Assembly (NCBI GenBank): GCA_017432885.1
Contig: JAFRIE010000016.1
Location: 1-64,000 of the forward strand
DNA: 64,000 nucleotides
Reading direction: 5' to 3'
DNA from: Erysipelotrichaceae bacterium
GTDB taxonomy: Bacteria > Bacillota_I > Bacilli_A > Erysipelotrichales > Erysipelotrichaceae
In this document: in pieces, positions 17,624 through 25,330 of the stretch
Layout of the letters: every line of letters starts with the position of its first letter
How positions within the stretch are numbered: position 1 is the stretch's first letter
Program-made: the position numbers and the translations under genes
The notes under the pieces: model-generated
What the model was told of the DNA's origin: nothing
The model's input: the letters and a program-made list of their open reading frames with translations, nothing else
The model's database searches: none

Positions 17624-17636
17624 ATTGCCACAATGA
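17624..17636 (+). promoter_or_regulatory. Repeated motif, copy A (candidate activator site)
   Basis: ATTGCCACAATGA, identical over 13 bases to 19290-19302. The core is partly symmetric (ATTG...CAAT). It begins 52 bases before a TATAAT (17676-17681) that precedes the epimerase gene, which places it near -60 relative to transcription. Confidence 0.5.
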
Positions 17637-17675
17637 TCGGGAGAATTTTGCATAAATTCAACAATAAGGCATGTA

Positions 17676-17681
17676 TATAAT
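17676..17681 (+). promoter_or_regulatory. -10 box of the epimerase-cyclase unit
   Basis: TATAAT 22 bases before the ATG at 17704. The -35 region has no good match, as expected for a promoter that needs an activator. Confidence 0.5.
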
Positions 17682-17703
17682 ATAGAAAAGCGAGGAATGA
17701 AAT

Positions 17704-18591
17704 ATGATACTGGTTACCGGTGGCAATGGGAATATTGGCAAGGCTGTTTGTAACGAACTTGGGAAAAGGGGATATCAAGTCATTTCAGTCGGCAGAAGGA
17801 AGATGGATGCTGATCTGTATCGGCATGTTTCCTGTGATATTACCGTCAAAGAAGACTTGGACCGACTTTTTAAAGAATATCGTTTTGATGTGATATTCCA
17901 TTTGGCCGGTTTGACAAATACAGCGGCAAAAAACGATCCGCAGAAGGCGGTAGAGATTAATGTGAACGGATCGATGAATCTGATGAAGAAGGCAATCGAG
18001 TACAGTGTTCCGTTTGTATACGGCAGTTCTGTCAATGCCATCGGTCTGGCAGACACTTCTGAAGAAGGTGTCAAGGAATCTGACCTATCCCAGCCGCAGG
18101 AGTTTTACGGATGGACAAAACGTTTTACGGAAGAGATGGGCATTGCCCTTTCCAATGTTTCAGGCTTATCTTTTACCTCTTTACGTATCCCGAATGTTTT
18201 AGGAAAAGGTCAGGGTTCCGTGAATACACCTTGGAGAGAAACCTGTTTTACTCAGATCGGTCATGGCGGAGATCTGCTGATCACGTATCGTAGCAACAGC
18301 CGTATTCCGGCTATCCATATCAGCGATCTGACCAATGCGATCTGTGAAGTACTGACATCAGACAAACCTAGAAGACAGGTATACAATCTGCCGGCAGAAG
18401 AGATAAGCATTGAAAAATTAAGTAACTATCTGATGGAGATCGATCCGGAACTACATGTGACGACAGGAGAGAAGGAGCCAAAAGGCATGTGCAGTCATAT
18501 TGATTGGAGTCGGTTTAAAGAAGATTACCCGATCCGTATTCACTCGCTTAAAGAAAGACTGCAGGAAGCGTATGAGGAGAATAGAAAATGA
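17704..18591 (+). CDS. NAD-dependent epimerase/dehydratase (extended SDR)
   Basis: 295 residues. The Rossmann motif is GGNGNIG at 6-12, with DVIFHLAG near 60 and the active-site YGWTK (Tyr about 137, Lys about 141). The extended SDR fold acts on nucleotide sugars or on sugar-acid derivatives such as uronates. GAGGA precedes the ATG. It is cotranscribed with a cyclase-family gene (ATGA overlap), and the pair lies just before an ascorbate-type PTS operon that shares an upstream motif, so it probably belongs to the same sugar-acid pathway. Substrate unknown. Confidence 0.82.
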   Translation: MILVTGGNGNIGKAVCNELGKRGYQVISVGRRKMDADLYRHVSCDITVKEDLDRLFKEYRFDVIFHLAGLTNTAAKNDPQKAVEINVNGSMNLMKKAIEYSVPFVYGSSVNAIGLADTSEEGVKESDLSQPQEFYGWTKRFTEEMGIALSNVSGLSFTSLRIPNVLGKGQGSVNTPWRETCFTQIGHGGDLLITYRSNSRIPAIHISDLTNAICEVLTSDKPRRQVYNLPAEEISIEKLSNYLMEIDPELHVTTGEKEPKGMCSHIDWSRFKEDYPIRIHSLKERLQEAYEENRK

Positions 18592-19238
18592 AATACTATG
18601 ACATTACGCAGATTTATGAAAAAGGGATGTTGAAGTATCCGTCAACCGGAGAATTCAATCTGGTTTTTGACCGCGATTATGATCTGGGCTCGGGAATGGC
18701 TCTGTCCCATTTTGAGACGCCGACACATCTTGGAACACATCTGGATTCTCCATACCATATGATCGAAGGCGGAAAAAGGATCGAAGATCTTGAACTTGAT
18801 TATTTTATTGGCAAGTGTCAGGTCATCAGTATGAAACATAAAGACTTCATCTGCAAAACAGATCTGGAGCAGATAGAAATAGAAGCGCCGAGACTGCTGT
18901 TTAAGACAGATAATTATCAAAGGATCACCCATGGTGATTTTGAAAACGTCTATTTTATGCCGGATGCCGGTGAATACATGGCATCGCTGGGTGTAAAGTT
19001 GATCGGTTTGGATTATTTCAGTGTTGATAAAAAAGGCGATAAAAGCAGGCAGGCACACAAGTCGATACTAGGCAACGACATGGCCATTCTGGAAGGCATT
19101 TTCCTGCAGGATGTGGAAGACGGGATCTACTTCATGATGTGTCTTCCGTTGCGTATTCGAGCGATCGAGGGATGTCCTTGCAGAGTGCTTCTCTTCCGGT
19201 ATGAAGACCTGGAAAACTATCTCGAAAAAAAAGAATAG
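18588..19238 (+). CDS. Cyclase-family hydrolase (kynurenine formamidase-like fold)
   Basis: 216 residues with the family metal motif HLGTHLDSPYH near 42-52, which binds Zn or Mn in formamidases and related cyclases. These enzymes hydrolyse amides, lactone-like or activated acids. Next to sugar dehydrogenases and a PTS for an acidic sugar, a role in opening a lactone or amide is plausible, but not shown. It overlaps the epimerase gene by four bases and ends at a hairpin terminator. Confidence 0.82.
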   Translation: MKYYDITQIYEKGMLKYPSTGEFNLVFDRDYDLGSGMALSHFETPTHLGTHLDSPYHMIEGGKRIEDLELDYFIGKCQVISMKHKDFICKTDLEQIEIEAPRLLFKTDNYQRITHGDFENVYFMPDAGEYMASLGVKLIGLDYFSVDKKGDKSRQAHKSILGNDMAILEGIFLQDVEDGIYFMMCLPLRIRAIEGCPCRVLLFRYEDLENYLEKKE

Positions 19239-19260
19239 ATCAGAAATGATCTTTTCTTTT
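19237..19260 (+). terminator. Intrinsic terminator
   Basis: AGATCA, loop GAAA, TGATCT and then a T-rich tract directly after the cyclase stop. The stem is short, so read-through into the PTS genes is possible. Confidence 0.6.
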
Positions 19261-19289
19261 TCCCAGAAAAAATATGTGATAACAGGAAA

Positions 19290-19302
19290 ATTGCCACAAT
19301 GA
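19290..19302 (+). promoter_or_regulatory. Repeated motif, copy B (candidate activator site)
   Basis: ATTGCCACAATGA, the second exact copy of the motif at 17624. It starts 54 bases before a TAGAAT box (19344-19349) in the 189-base region before the PTS operon. That region also holds ATTGTGG at 19353-19359, the reverse complement of CCACAAT. Confidence 0.5.
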
Positions 19303-19427
19303 AAATTGAAAAACATGAAAGTAATTCCTTGCTTTTTTTCTTCTAGAATGAAATTGTGGATAAATTGATATTCATATCATTTTAGAGAGATACGTTTTTA
19401 ATCTCAATCGCAGAAAGGGGGAGTCTA

Positions 19428-19727
19428 ATGAAAATTCTTTGCGTATGTGGTTTAGGAATAGGTTCAAGCGTTTTTCTAAGAGTAAGCGTTGGACACGTTC
19501 TCGATGATCTTGGTTTGAAGGATTATTCACTGGAAGTAGCCGATATCGGATCAGCTCAATCAGCCAATTTCGATATGGCCGTAACTTCTGTTGAACTGGC
19601 AGAAAACCTCGGTTCTAAACTTCCAGAAGATCAGAAATGGCGTATCGTTCCTATTTTCAACTTTATCGACAAGGATGAACTGCGCACAAAATGTAAAGAA
19701 ACTCTAGAAAAACTTGGAGCTATTTAG
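19428..19727 (+). CDS. PTS EIIB component (ascorbate/lactose-galactitol type)
   Basis: 99 residues of the small EIIB fold. The phosphocysteine loop is at the N-terminus, CVCGLGIGSS, with Cys7 the likely phosphorylated residue. It takes phosphate from EIIA (23902-24342) and passes it to the sugar carried by the EIIC encoded next. GGGGGAG precedes the ATG. It is the first gene of the PTS operon. Confidence 0.9.
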   Translation: MKILCVCGLGIGSSVFLRVSVGHVLDDLGLKDYSLEVADIGSAQSANFDMAVTSVELAENLGSKLPEDQKWRIVPIFNFIDKDELRTKCKETLEKLGAI

Positions 19728-19779
19728 TCAATTTCATCCATGAATGCATGATTTACAAATTGAAAGGGAGGTAAATTAG

Positions 19780-21066
19780 ATGCAAGTATTATGGTATATC
19801 ATCAATAACGTAATTACGGATGCTAACATTCTGATTTCTCTGATCGTCATGTTAGGTTTGATCGTTCAGAAGAAGTCTGCATCTCAGGTGGTTATTGGAA
19901 TGATGAAAGCGTTTATGGGCTTAATTATCTTAGGCACAGGCTCAGGCCTCATGTGCGGTCCGATCAACTATCTGTCACCGCTGCTCATGAAAGCATTTAA
20001 CATCCAGGGTATCGTTCCAATGACGACCTCTGTTGTTGCCTATGCTACACAGAACTACGGTTCACAGGTCGCTCTGATTATTGTTGGTTCCTTTGCGATC
20101 AACCTGCTCCTGGCAAGAATTACGCCATTCAAGTACATCTTCCTGTCAGGCCACCATTATCTTTATGTAGCAAGTGCCATGACGGTCGGTATGGCTTGTG
20201 CAGGTGTCAGCGGATTACCTGCAATCATCCTCGGCTCGATCATAGCCGGCTGCTACTATGTTTTAGGTCCTGCTCTTGACCAGCCGTTCATGAAGAACAT
20301 TACCGGCGGTCAGCCTCTGGCAATGGGACATTTCGGCGCTTCCGGTTACTGGCTTGCAGGCCAGCTGGGCAAACTTTTCAGCAAGGATAAAGACAAGTCC
20401 ACAGAAGATCTGAAGTTCCCTGAAGGTCTCGGATTCTTGAAAGAAACAGTATGTGCCGTCGCTATCGTTATGGCAATCATCATGGCTGTAGCTGTAGTGG
20501 CTGCAGGCCCTGGTTTCCTTGCCGAACTGGGTGTTACTCAGTCAGCCATTACCTTTGTCATTACACAAGGTATGACTTTCGGTGCCGGTCTGACGATCCT
20601 GCTGGTCGGTATCCGTATGCTGATTGCTGAATTGCTTACTGCATTTGAAGGTATCGCAACCAAGGTCATTCCAAATGCACTTCCTGCACTGGATTGCCCG
20701 GTCGTATTCCCTTATGCTCCGAATGCCGTTATGATCGGCTTCATTTCTGCGACTGTTGCAGGTATCCTGTTCTCAATCGTATTTGCAGCTATCACAGGCA
20801 CCTTCGTTGTTCCTCCAATGATCGAATTCTTCTTCATGGGTGGTGCAGGTGCTGTATTCGGTAATTCAACCGGCGGTGTGAAAGGTGCGATCTTAGGCGG
20901 TGCAATCAATGGTATCCTGTTTATCGTTCTGCCTTACGCTTACTTCGCAGTATGTAACAACATTCTTGGTCCATTATACACATCGGTCGTTGACCCGGAC
21001 TTCTGCTGGGCAGGCATGCTCTCATTCGCTTTAGCTAACGTTCTGAAGACTGTAGGCTTGCGATAA
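19780..21066 (+). CDS. PTS EIIC permease, ascorbate (UlaA/SgaT) family
   Basis: 428 residues with about 11 membrane helices and family features (GTGSGLMCGPINYLSP, ATQNYGSQVALI, FGASGYWLAG, ALDCPVVFPYAPNAV). Members import ascorbate or related sugar acids and phosphorylate them during entry. GGGAGG lies before the ATG. No UlaD, UlaE, UlaF or UlaG homologue is present nearby, so the substrate is probably not handled by the classical ascorbate route. Confidence 0.92.
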   Translation: MQVLWYIINNVITDANILISLIVMLGLIVQKKSASQVVIGMMKAFMGLIILGTGSGLMCGPINYLSPLLMKAFNIQGIVPMTTSVVAYATQNYGSQVALIIVGSFAINLLLARITPFKYIFLSGHHYLYVASAMTVGMACAGVSGLPAIILGSIIAGCYYVLGPALDQPFMKNITGGQPLAMGHFGASGYWLAGQLGKLFSKDKDKSTEDLKFPEGLGFLKETVCAVAIVMAIIMAVAVVAAGPGFLAELGVTQSAITFVITQGMTFGAGLTILLVGIRMLIAELLTAFEGIATKVIPNALPALDCPVVFPYAPNAVMIGFISATVAGILFSIVFAAITGTFVVPPMIEFFFMGGAGAVFGNSTGGVKGAILGGAINGILFIVLPYAYFAVCNNILGPLYTSVVDPDFCWAGMLSFALANVLKTVGLR

Positions 21067-21073
21067 ACGAATC

Positions 21074-21100
21074 AGTGGAAGCACCTAAAGTGCTTCCACT
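21074..21100 (+). terminator. Stem-loop between EIIC and the next gene
   Basis: An 11-bp perfect stem (AGTGGAAGCAC / GTGCTTCCACT) with a 5-base loop lies just after the EIIC stop. It is followed by TTCCCCC and not a real T run, so it may be a partial terminator or an RNA-processing and stability element that lowers expression of the downstream enzymes. Confidence 0.5.
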
Positions 21101-21116
21101 TTCCCCCTGTAGAAAA

Positions 21117-21974
21117 ATGAAAGTAATCATTAGCGGTGCCTCCGGGATGCTGGGAAGCGAGATAGCGGATGCATTTGAAACAGACGGGCACGAAGTAAAA
21201 CGTCTGCTCGGACGAAAAGAACTTGATCTGACATCTACTGCCGATACTCTCCGGCTTATCGAAGCATACAGACCGGATCTGATTATTCATACAGCCGGCA
21301 ACAAGGATGTTGATGCCGTTGAAAGAGATAGCAGAAGCGGATATTTCATTAATACTCTTACGACCAGAAACATGGCTCTTGCCGCAATGAAAGTACAGGC
21401 AAAACTGCTTTATACGAGTACAGATGCCATATATAATGGAGAAAAAGGCACGGCATATCACGAGTATGATGAACCGGATCCAATCAATGTTTACGGATTC
21501 AGTAAACTGAAGGGTGAAGAGGAAGTCAGAAAGTATTGTAAAAAGTATTACATTGTCCGACTCGGCTTGCTGTTTGGCAATCGGGGTCATCCGGAAAACA
21601 ACATGATCCGACAGATCATCGAAAAACTGAATCAGGGAAAAACTATTGAAGCCAGTGTAGATCAGGTCTGTTCTCCGTCTTACACGAAAGATGTTACAGC
21701 TGCTATTCTAAAACTATGTCAGACCGATTTCTATGGCGAATATAATCTGGCTAATGAAGGTCAGGCTTCGCGTTACGAACTGACAAAAAAGATTTGTGAA
21801 CAGATGGGCTATGATACTGCTCTGGTTCAACCGGCAAATGCGGGGAATATTAAACTGGCAAGACGTCCGAAATATACGGCATTTGATTCCATTAATTATA
21901 AGATGATCAATGCCGGAACCATGCCACATTGGGAGGATGCTCTGGCACGTTGTCTTGATGAATTAAGGAGGTAA
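21117..21974 (+). CDS. RmlD-like NAD(P)-dependent sugar reductase
   Basis: About 285 residues. It has a Rossmann motif GASGMLG near 6-12, DLIIHTAG, a YTSTDAIYNGEKG stretch and the YGFSKLKGE active site typical of dTDP-4-dehydrorhamnose reductase (RmlD) relatives. No other dTDP-rhamnose gene is present, so here it more likely reduces a sugar or sugar acid of the PTS pathway. I start it at 21117 because the earlier in-frame ATG lies inside the stem-loop. The ribosome site is weak. Confidence 0.8.
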   Translation: MKVIISGASGMLGSEIADAFETDGHEVKRLLGRKELDLTSTADTLRLIEAYRPDLIIHTAGNKDVDAVERDSRSGYFINTLTTRNMALAAMKVQAKLLYTSTDAIYNGEKGTAYHEYDEPDPINVYGFSKLKGEEEVRKYCKKYYIVRLGLLFGNRGHPENNMIRQIIEKLNQGKTIEASVDQVCSPSYTKDVTAAILKLCQTDFYGEYNLANEGQASRYELTKKICEQMGYDTALVQPANAGNIKLARRPKYTAFDSINYKMINAGTMPHWEDALARCLDELRR

Positions 21975-21980
21975 GGAATC

Positions 21981-22976
21981 ATGAGTGTAGTAAAAACAAT
22001 GGAAGAAGTACGCGAATATGTCCGTACTGTATTAAAGAACCGGAACGTGACTGAGGAAGCAGCAAATATCGTTGCTGATTCTTTGGCCTATGCAGACGGG
22101 AGAGGAACTAGATCTCATGGTATAAACATGTTGAATGCGTATATCGATCGGATCAAGGGAGGCGGTGTCGATGTCAATGCTTCTCCTGTGATTGAAAGAG
22201 AAAGCGCATCTTATGTTGTGGCTGATGCCCGCAATACTTTCGGTCAGTATGGCGTGCAGTTCCTTACCGATACTTTACTGAAGAAAGTAAAAGATTCCCC
22301 AGTCGTCTGTGGCAGCATCAGAAATCTGAATCACTGCGGCGCTTTGGCTTATTATACAGAACAGTGTGCAAGAAAAGGTTATGTTGCTTTTCTCTTCGTC
22401 AATGCGAATCCTACGGTAGCGCCGTTCGGTGCTATGGAAGCAAAAATCGGTACCAATCCGATGTCGGTAGCACTTCCAAAAGAAGGTGATCCGATCGTAC
22501 TGGACATGGCCAGCAGCGCTGTTGCCAAGGCAAAGATCTATCATGCGGCCAAGACAGGTCATAAGATCGATCCATCCTGGGCACTGGATCAGAATGGTAA
22601 TCCTACGGATGATCCGAATGAAGCGATAAAGGGCGTTCTGACGGCGATGGCCGGTCCAAAGGGTTACGGTATCGCACTAGTCGTTGAAACGATGGCCGGT
22701 GTTATTTCCGGAGCCGGAATTACCGATGAAGTATCAAGTGTTCATCGGGGTATTGAAAAGGGAATGAATGCCGGTGCATTTATGATCCTGATTGATCCAA
22801 AAGCTTTTCTGTCAGAAGAAGAATATACAGCAAGAATGAATAAACTTGTCTGTGATATTCGTAACAGCAAACCGCAGCCTGGCAAGAAGATCTTTTTGCC
22901 TGGAGAAATCGAACAGCAGCAATTGAAGAAAGCGGAAACGGAAGGGATTGAATACGACGAGGTATTCTTTGAATAG
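21981..22976 (+). CDS. Ldh-family malate/L-lactate-type oxidoreductase
   Basis: 331 residues of the MDH2/YiaK family, NAD(P)-dependent enzymes without a classical Rossmann fold. Motifs are RGTRSHGINM with the active-site His near 47, NHCGALAYYT, APFG, GTNPMS, LDMASS and MAGPKGYG. Relatives reduce 2-keto acids such as 2,3-diketo-L-gulonate, sulfopyruvate or oxaloacetate. AGGAGG lies before the ATG. With an ascorbate-type PTS beside it, a YiaK-like step on a keto sugar acid is a fair guess. Confidence 0.88.
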   Translation: MSVVKTMEEVREYVRTVLKNRNVTEEAANIVADSLAYADGRGTRSHGINMLNAYIDRIKGGGVDVNASPVIERESASYVVADARNTFGQYGVQFLTDTLLKKVKDSPVVCGSIRNLNHCGALAYYTEQCARKGYVAFLFVNANPTVAPFGAMEAKIGTNPMSVALPKEGDPIVLDMASSAVAKAKIYHAAKTGHKIDPSWALDQNGNPTDDPNEAIKGVLTAMAGPKGYGIALVVETMAGVISGAGITDEVSSVHRGIEKGMNAGAFMILIDPKAFLSEEEYTARMNKLVCDIRNSKPQPGKKIFLPGEIEQQQLKKAETEGIEYDEVFFE

Positions 22977-22979
22977 AAT

Positions 22980-23909
22980 ATGAGAAAAATACTGGTTGCT
23001 TCTGCTACCTGCGGCAAGGGTATCAGCAGAGAAGAACTGCGTTCCCTGTTCAATACGTATGAATTAGATCCGGTATTTCATCCTTTGAAGGATTCTCTGG
23101 ATGATTTGAAAGATTATGAAGGTATTCTGGTCGGAACGGAGCACGTTAATGCAGATGTTCTGAACAAGGCAGAAAACTGTAAAGTCGTTATGAAATATGG
23201 CGTGGGTACGGATAATATCGATGCAGAAGCGTGTAAAAAAAGAAACATTTTGGTGGAATCGATGCCGGGTATCAACTCCGATACTGTAGCTGAAATGGCT
23301 TTTGCCTTGATGCTGAGCGCCGGAAGGATGATACCGCAGAACGATGCATCAATGAAAGCCGGGAAATGGCAAAGAGAGCCCGGCTTGACTACGGTTGGAA
23401 AAACATTAGGAATCGTAGGGACCGGTGCAATCGGCAGAAAACTTGCAGGATACGCAAAAGGTCTGCAGATGAATATTCTGGGCTACGATGTATTTGAAAA
23501 TGAAGATTTCAAAAAGCTGGGAACTTACGTCCCATTGGAAGAATTATTAAAAAAAGCAGATTTTATATCTGTACATGTTCCATTAAATAATGATACATAT
23601 CATTTGATCAGTGAGAATGAATTAAACATGATGAAGAGTACGGCAGTACTGGTCAATACCGCAAGGGGAGGCATTGTCGATGAAGATGCTTTATGTAAGG
23701 CGTTGGAAACAGGAAAGATCCGGGCTGCTGCATTGGATGTTTATGAAGGAGAAAAACCGCAGGATCAGCGTCTGTTGTCCCTGCCGAACCTGATAACGAC
23801 ACCGCATGTTGCGGCATATGCCTACGATACGTTGCGTAAGATGGATCGTACAGCTGCAGCAAAACTCTCATCCGTTCTAAATGATGAAGATGGTGATAAA
23901 AATGCTTAA
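22980..23909 (+). CDS. D-isomer 2-hydroxyacid dehydrogenase (SerA-like)
   Basis: 309 residues. It has an N-terminal substrate domain, the NAD motif GTGAIG near 137-142, VNTARGGIVDE with the catalytic Arg, and TPHVAAYA with the catalytic His. The length lacks the ACT regulatory domain of biosynthetic SerA, which fits a catabolic sugar-acid enzyme. It starts three bases after the previous stop without its own clear ribosome site, so it is coupled. It overlaps the EIIA gene. Confidence 0.88.
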   Translation: MRKILVASATCGKGISREELRSLFNTYELDPVFHPLKDSLDDLKDYEGILVGTEHVNADVLNKAENCKVVMKYGVGTDNIDAEACKKRNILVESMPGINSDTVAEMAFALMLSAGRMIPQNDASMKAGKWQREPGLTTVGKTLGIVGTGAIGRKLAGYAKGLQMNILGYDVFENEDFKKLGTYVPLEELLKKADFISVHVPLNNDTYHLISENELNMMKSTAVLVNTARGGIVDEDALCKALETGKIRAAALDVYEGEKPQDQRLLSLPNLITTPHVAAYAYDTLRKMDRTAAAKLSSVLNDEDGDKNA

Positions 23910-24342
23910 AGATGTACTAAAAAAAGAATATATAAGAGTCGACGAGGAGGCTTTGGATTGGAAGGAAGCGGTCAGAAAGGCGAATCTTCCCCTGCTTGAA
24001 CACAAGTGTATCAAGGAAAGCTACATCGATGGTACGATCGAGATGGTAAAGCAGCTTGGACCGTATATCGTTATTTGTCCGGGAATCGCCATCGCCCATG
24101 CAAGACCGGAAGCGGGAGTACTAAAGAATTCGATCTCCCTGATTACTTTAAAGAAACCAGTCCGATTCGGTCATTCAATGAATGATCCGGTAAAGCTGGT
24201 GTTCACATTGGCTGCCAAAAGCAACGAGGGGCACCTCTCGGCATTGAGCGATCTGGCTTTGGTTCTTGGCGATGAATCGAAGTACGACAGAATCATGAAG
24301 GCATCCACGGTGGATGAATTGTATGATTGTTTAATCAGTTAA
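23902..24342 (+). CDS. PTS EIIA component (mannitol/fructose/ascorbate class)
   Basis: About 146 residues of the PTS_EIIA_2 fold. The phospho-histidine lies in GIAIAHARPEAGV, near residue 65. It supplies phosphate from HPr to the EIIB of this operon. I start it at 23902, where a GGTGAT lies a few bases upstream; an earlier Met at 23881 would extend deeper into the dehydrogenase gene. Having EIIA separated from EIIB-EIIC by three enzyme genes shows that the whole set is one operon. Confidence 0.9.
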   Translation: MLKDVLKKEYIRVDEEALDWKEAVRKANLPLLEHKCIKESYIDGTIEMVKQLGPYIVICPGIAIAHARPEAGVLKNSISLITLKKPVRFGHSMNDPVKLVFTLAAKSNEGHLSALSDLALVLGDESKYDRIMKASTVDELYDCLIS

Positions 24343-24376
24343 TTCGTGTTTTCATAAAAAATAAGGAGGAGAAAAA

Positions 24377-25276
24377 ATGAAAGCAAAAGAGTTTATCGGT
24401 ATTATCCCACCACTTCTATCTTCTTTTGATGAAGAGGGAAACATCTATGAAAAAGGTATCAGAGAAATTATTAGATTTATTCTTCCTCATGTTGATGGTT
24501 TATACCCTGTAGGTACTTACGGCTGTGGTCCTTGCATGAGCCTGGACGAAAGAAAAAGAGTTCTTGAGATCATTCTTGATGAAGTACACGGGAAGGTTCC
24601 TGTTGTAGCGCATGTCGGTACAGCAGATACTAAGACGACAATTGAACTGGCAAAACACGCCAAGGCGGCCGGTGCTGCCGGTGTCGGTGCAATTGCTCCA
24701 TATTATTCACCAAATCTGTCGGAAGAAGCACTGTATAGACATTTTAAAGGATTACTGGATGCTGTAAATGAGGAAGAGTTCCCGGTATTTATCTACAACA
24801 ACAAGAACTATTCCCAGAATCTTATTTCTCCAAAACTATTAAAGAGACTGGCTGCAGACGGTCTACGCGGAATCAAAGACAGTTCTTTCGATTTAGTCAG
24901 TTTCTATAATTTCCAGGATGCCGTCAAGGAATATCCTGACTTTAACGTAATCATCGGAACGGAAGCGATTTTCTGCGGTGCCTTCGATGCAGGTGCAACG
25001 GGCTGTGTCTGCGGTTTAGGAAATATCTATCCGGAACTGCTGCAGGAAATGTATCAGGCTTATCTCGCCGGAAACAAAGAAAAGGCTGTTGAATTGCAAA
25101 GAAGAGTCATCCGTTTAAGAAACGTTACAAAACTGGCGCCATCTGTTCCGGTTATGCATGCGATCCTGCAGATGAGAGGTGTTGATGCGGGCATTTCTAG
25201 AAGCCCATATATCGATATTGATGACGGCTTAAGAGCTAAAGTCAAGGACGCTTTGAAGGGAATGGATCTGCTTTAA
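24377..25276 (+). CDS. Dihydrodipicolinate-synthase family aldolase
   Basis: 299 residues, full length for the DapA/NanA family. The Schiff-base lysine is in GIKDSS and the catalytic Tyr in FIYNN. The loop that is GTTGE in DapA reads GTYGCG here, so both the second Thr and the Glu are changed, and the usual YNxP after the Tyr is YNNK. It is therefore not a normal lysine-pathway enzyme and more likely cleaves or dehydrates a keto sugar acid made by the neighbouring dehydrogenases. AAGGAGG precedes the ATG. It is the last enzyme gene of the operon. Confidence 0.85.
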   Translation: MKAKEFIGIIPPLLSSFDEEGNIYEKGIREIIRFILPHVDGLYPVGTYGCGPCMSLDERKRVLEIILDEVHGKVPVVAHVGTADTKTTIELAKHAKAAGAAGVGAIAPYYSPNLSEEALYRHFKGLLDAVNEEEFPVFIYNNKNYSQNLISPKLLKRLAADGLRGIKDSSFDLVSFYNFQDAVKEYPDFNVIIGTEAIFCGAFDAGATGCVCGLGNIYPELLQEMYQAYLAGNKEKAVELQRRVIRLRNVTKLAPSVPVMHAILQMRGVDAGISRSPYIDIDDGLRAKVKDALKGMDLL

Positions 25277-25281
25277 TTTGA

Positions 25282-25316
25282 TATAATAAAAGAAGGGGTA
25301 CGAAGTATCCCTTCTT
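25282..25316 (+). terminator. Stem-loop with an adjacent -10 box
   Basis: AAGAAGGGGTAC, a 3-base loop and GTATCCCTTCTT (25290-25316) followed by TCTT: an intrinsic terminator for the PTS operon. A TATAAT (25282-25287) directly before it could start a transcript for the regulator gene. Confidence 0.6.
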
Positions 25317-25330
25317 TCTTCGGAGATAAG

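Noticed and set aside
17581..17778. Longer reading of the reverse membrane-protein gene to 17778
   Set aside because: It would run across the promoter and start of the divergent epimerase gene. The extra residues resemble a chance frame.
19353..19371. Sigma-54 type promoter before the PTS operon
   Set aside because: The TGG and TTGA elements do not have the GG-N10-GC spacing, and the regulator has no sigma-54 activation domain.
21075..21116. In-frame ATG start for the RmlD-like gene at 21075
   Set aside because: It lies inside the 11-bp stem-loop after EIIC and adds 14 residues unrelated to the Rossmann start. The ATG at 21117 begins the normal MKVIISGASG strand.
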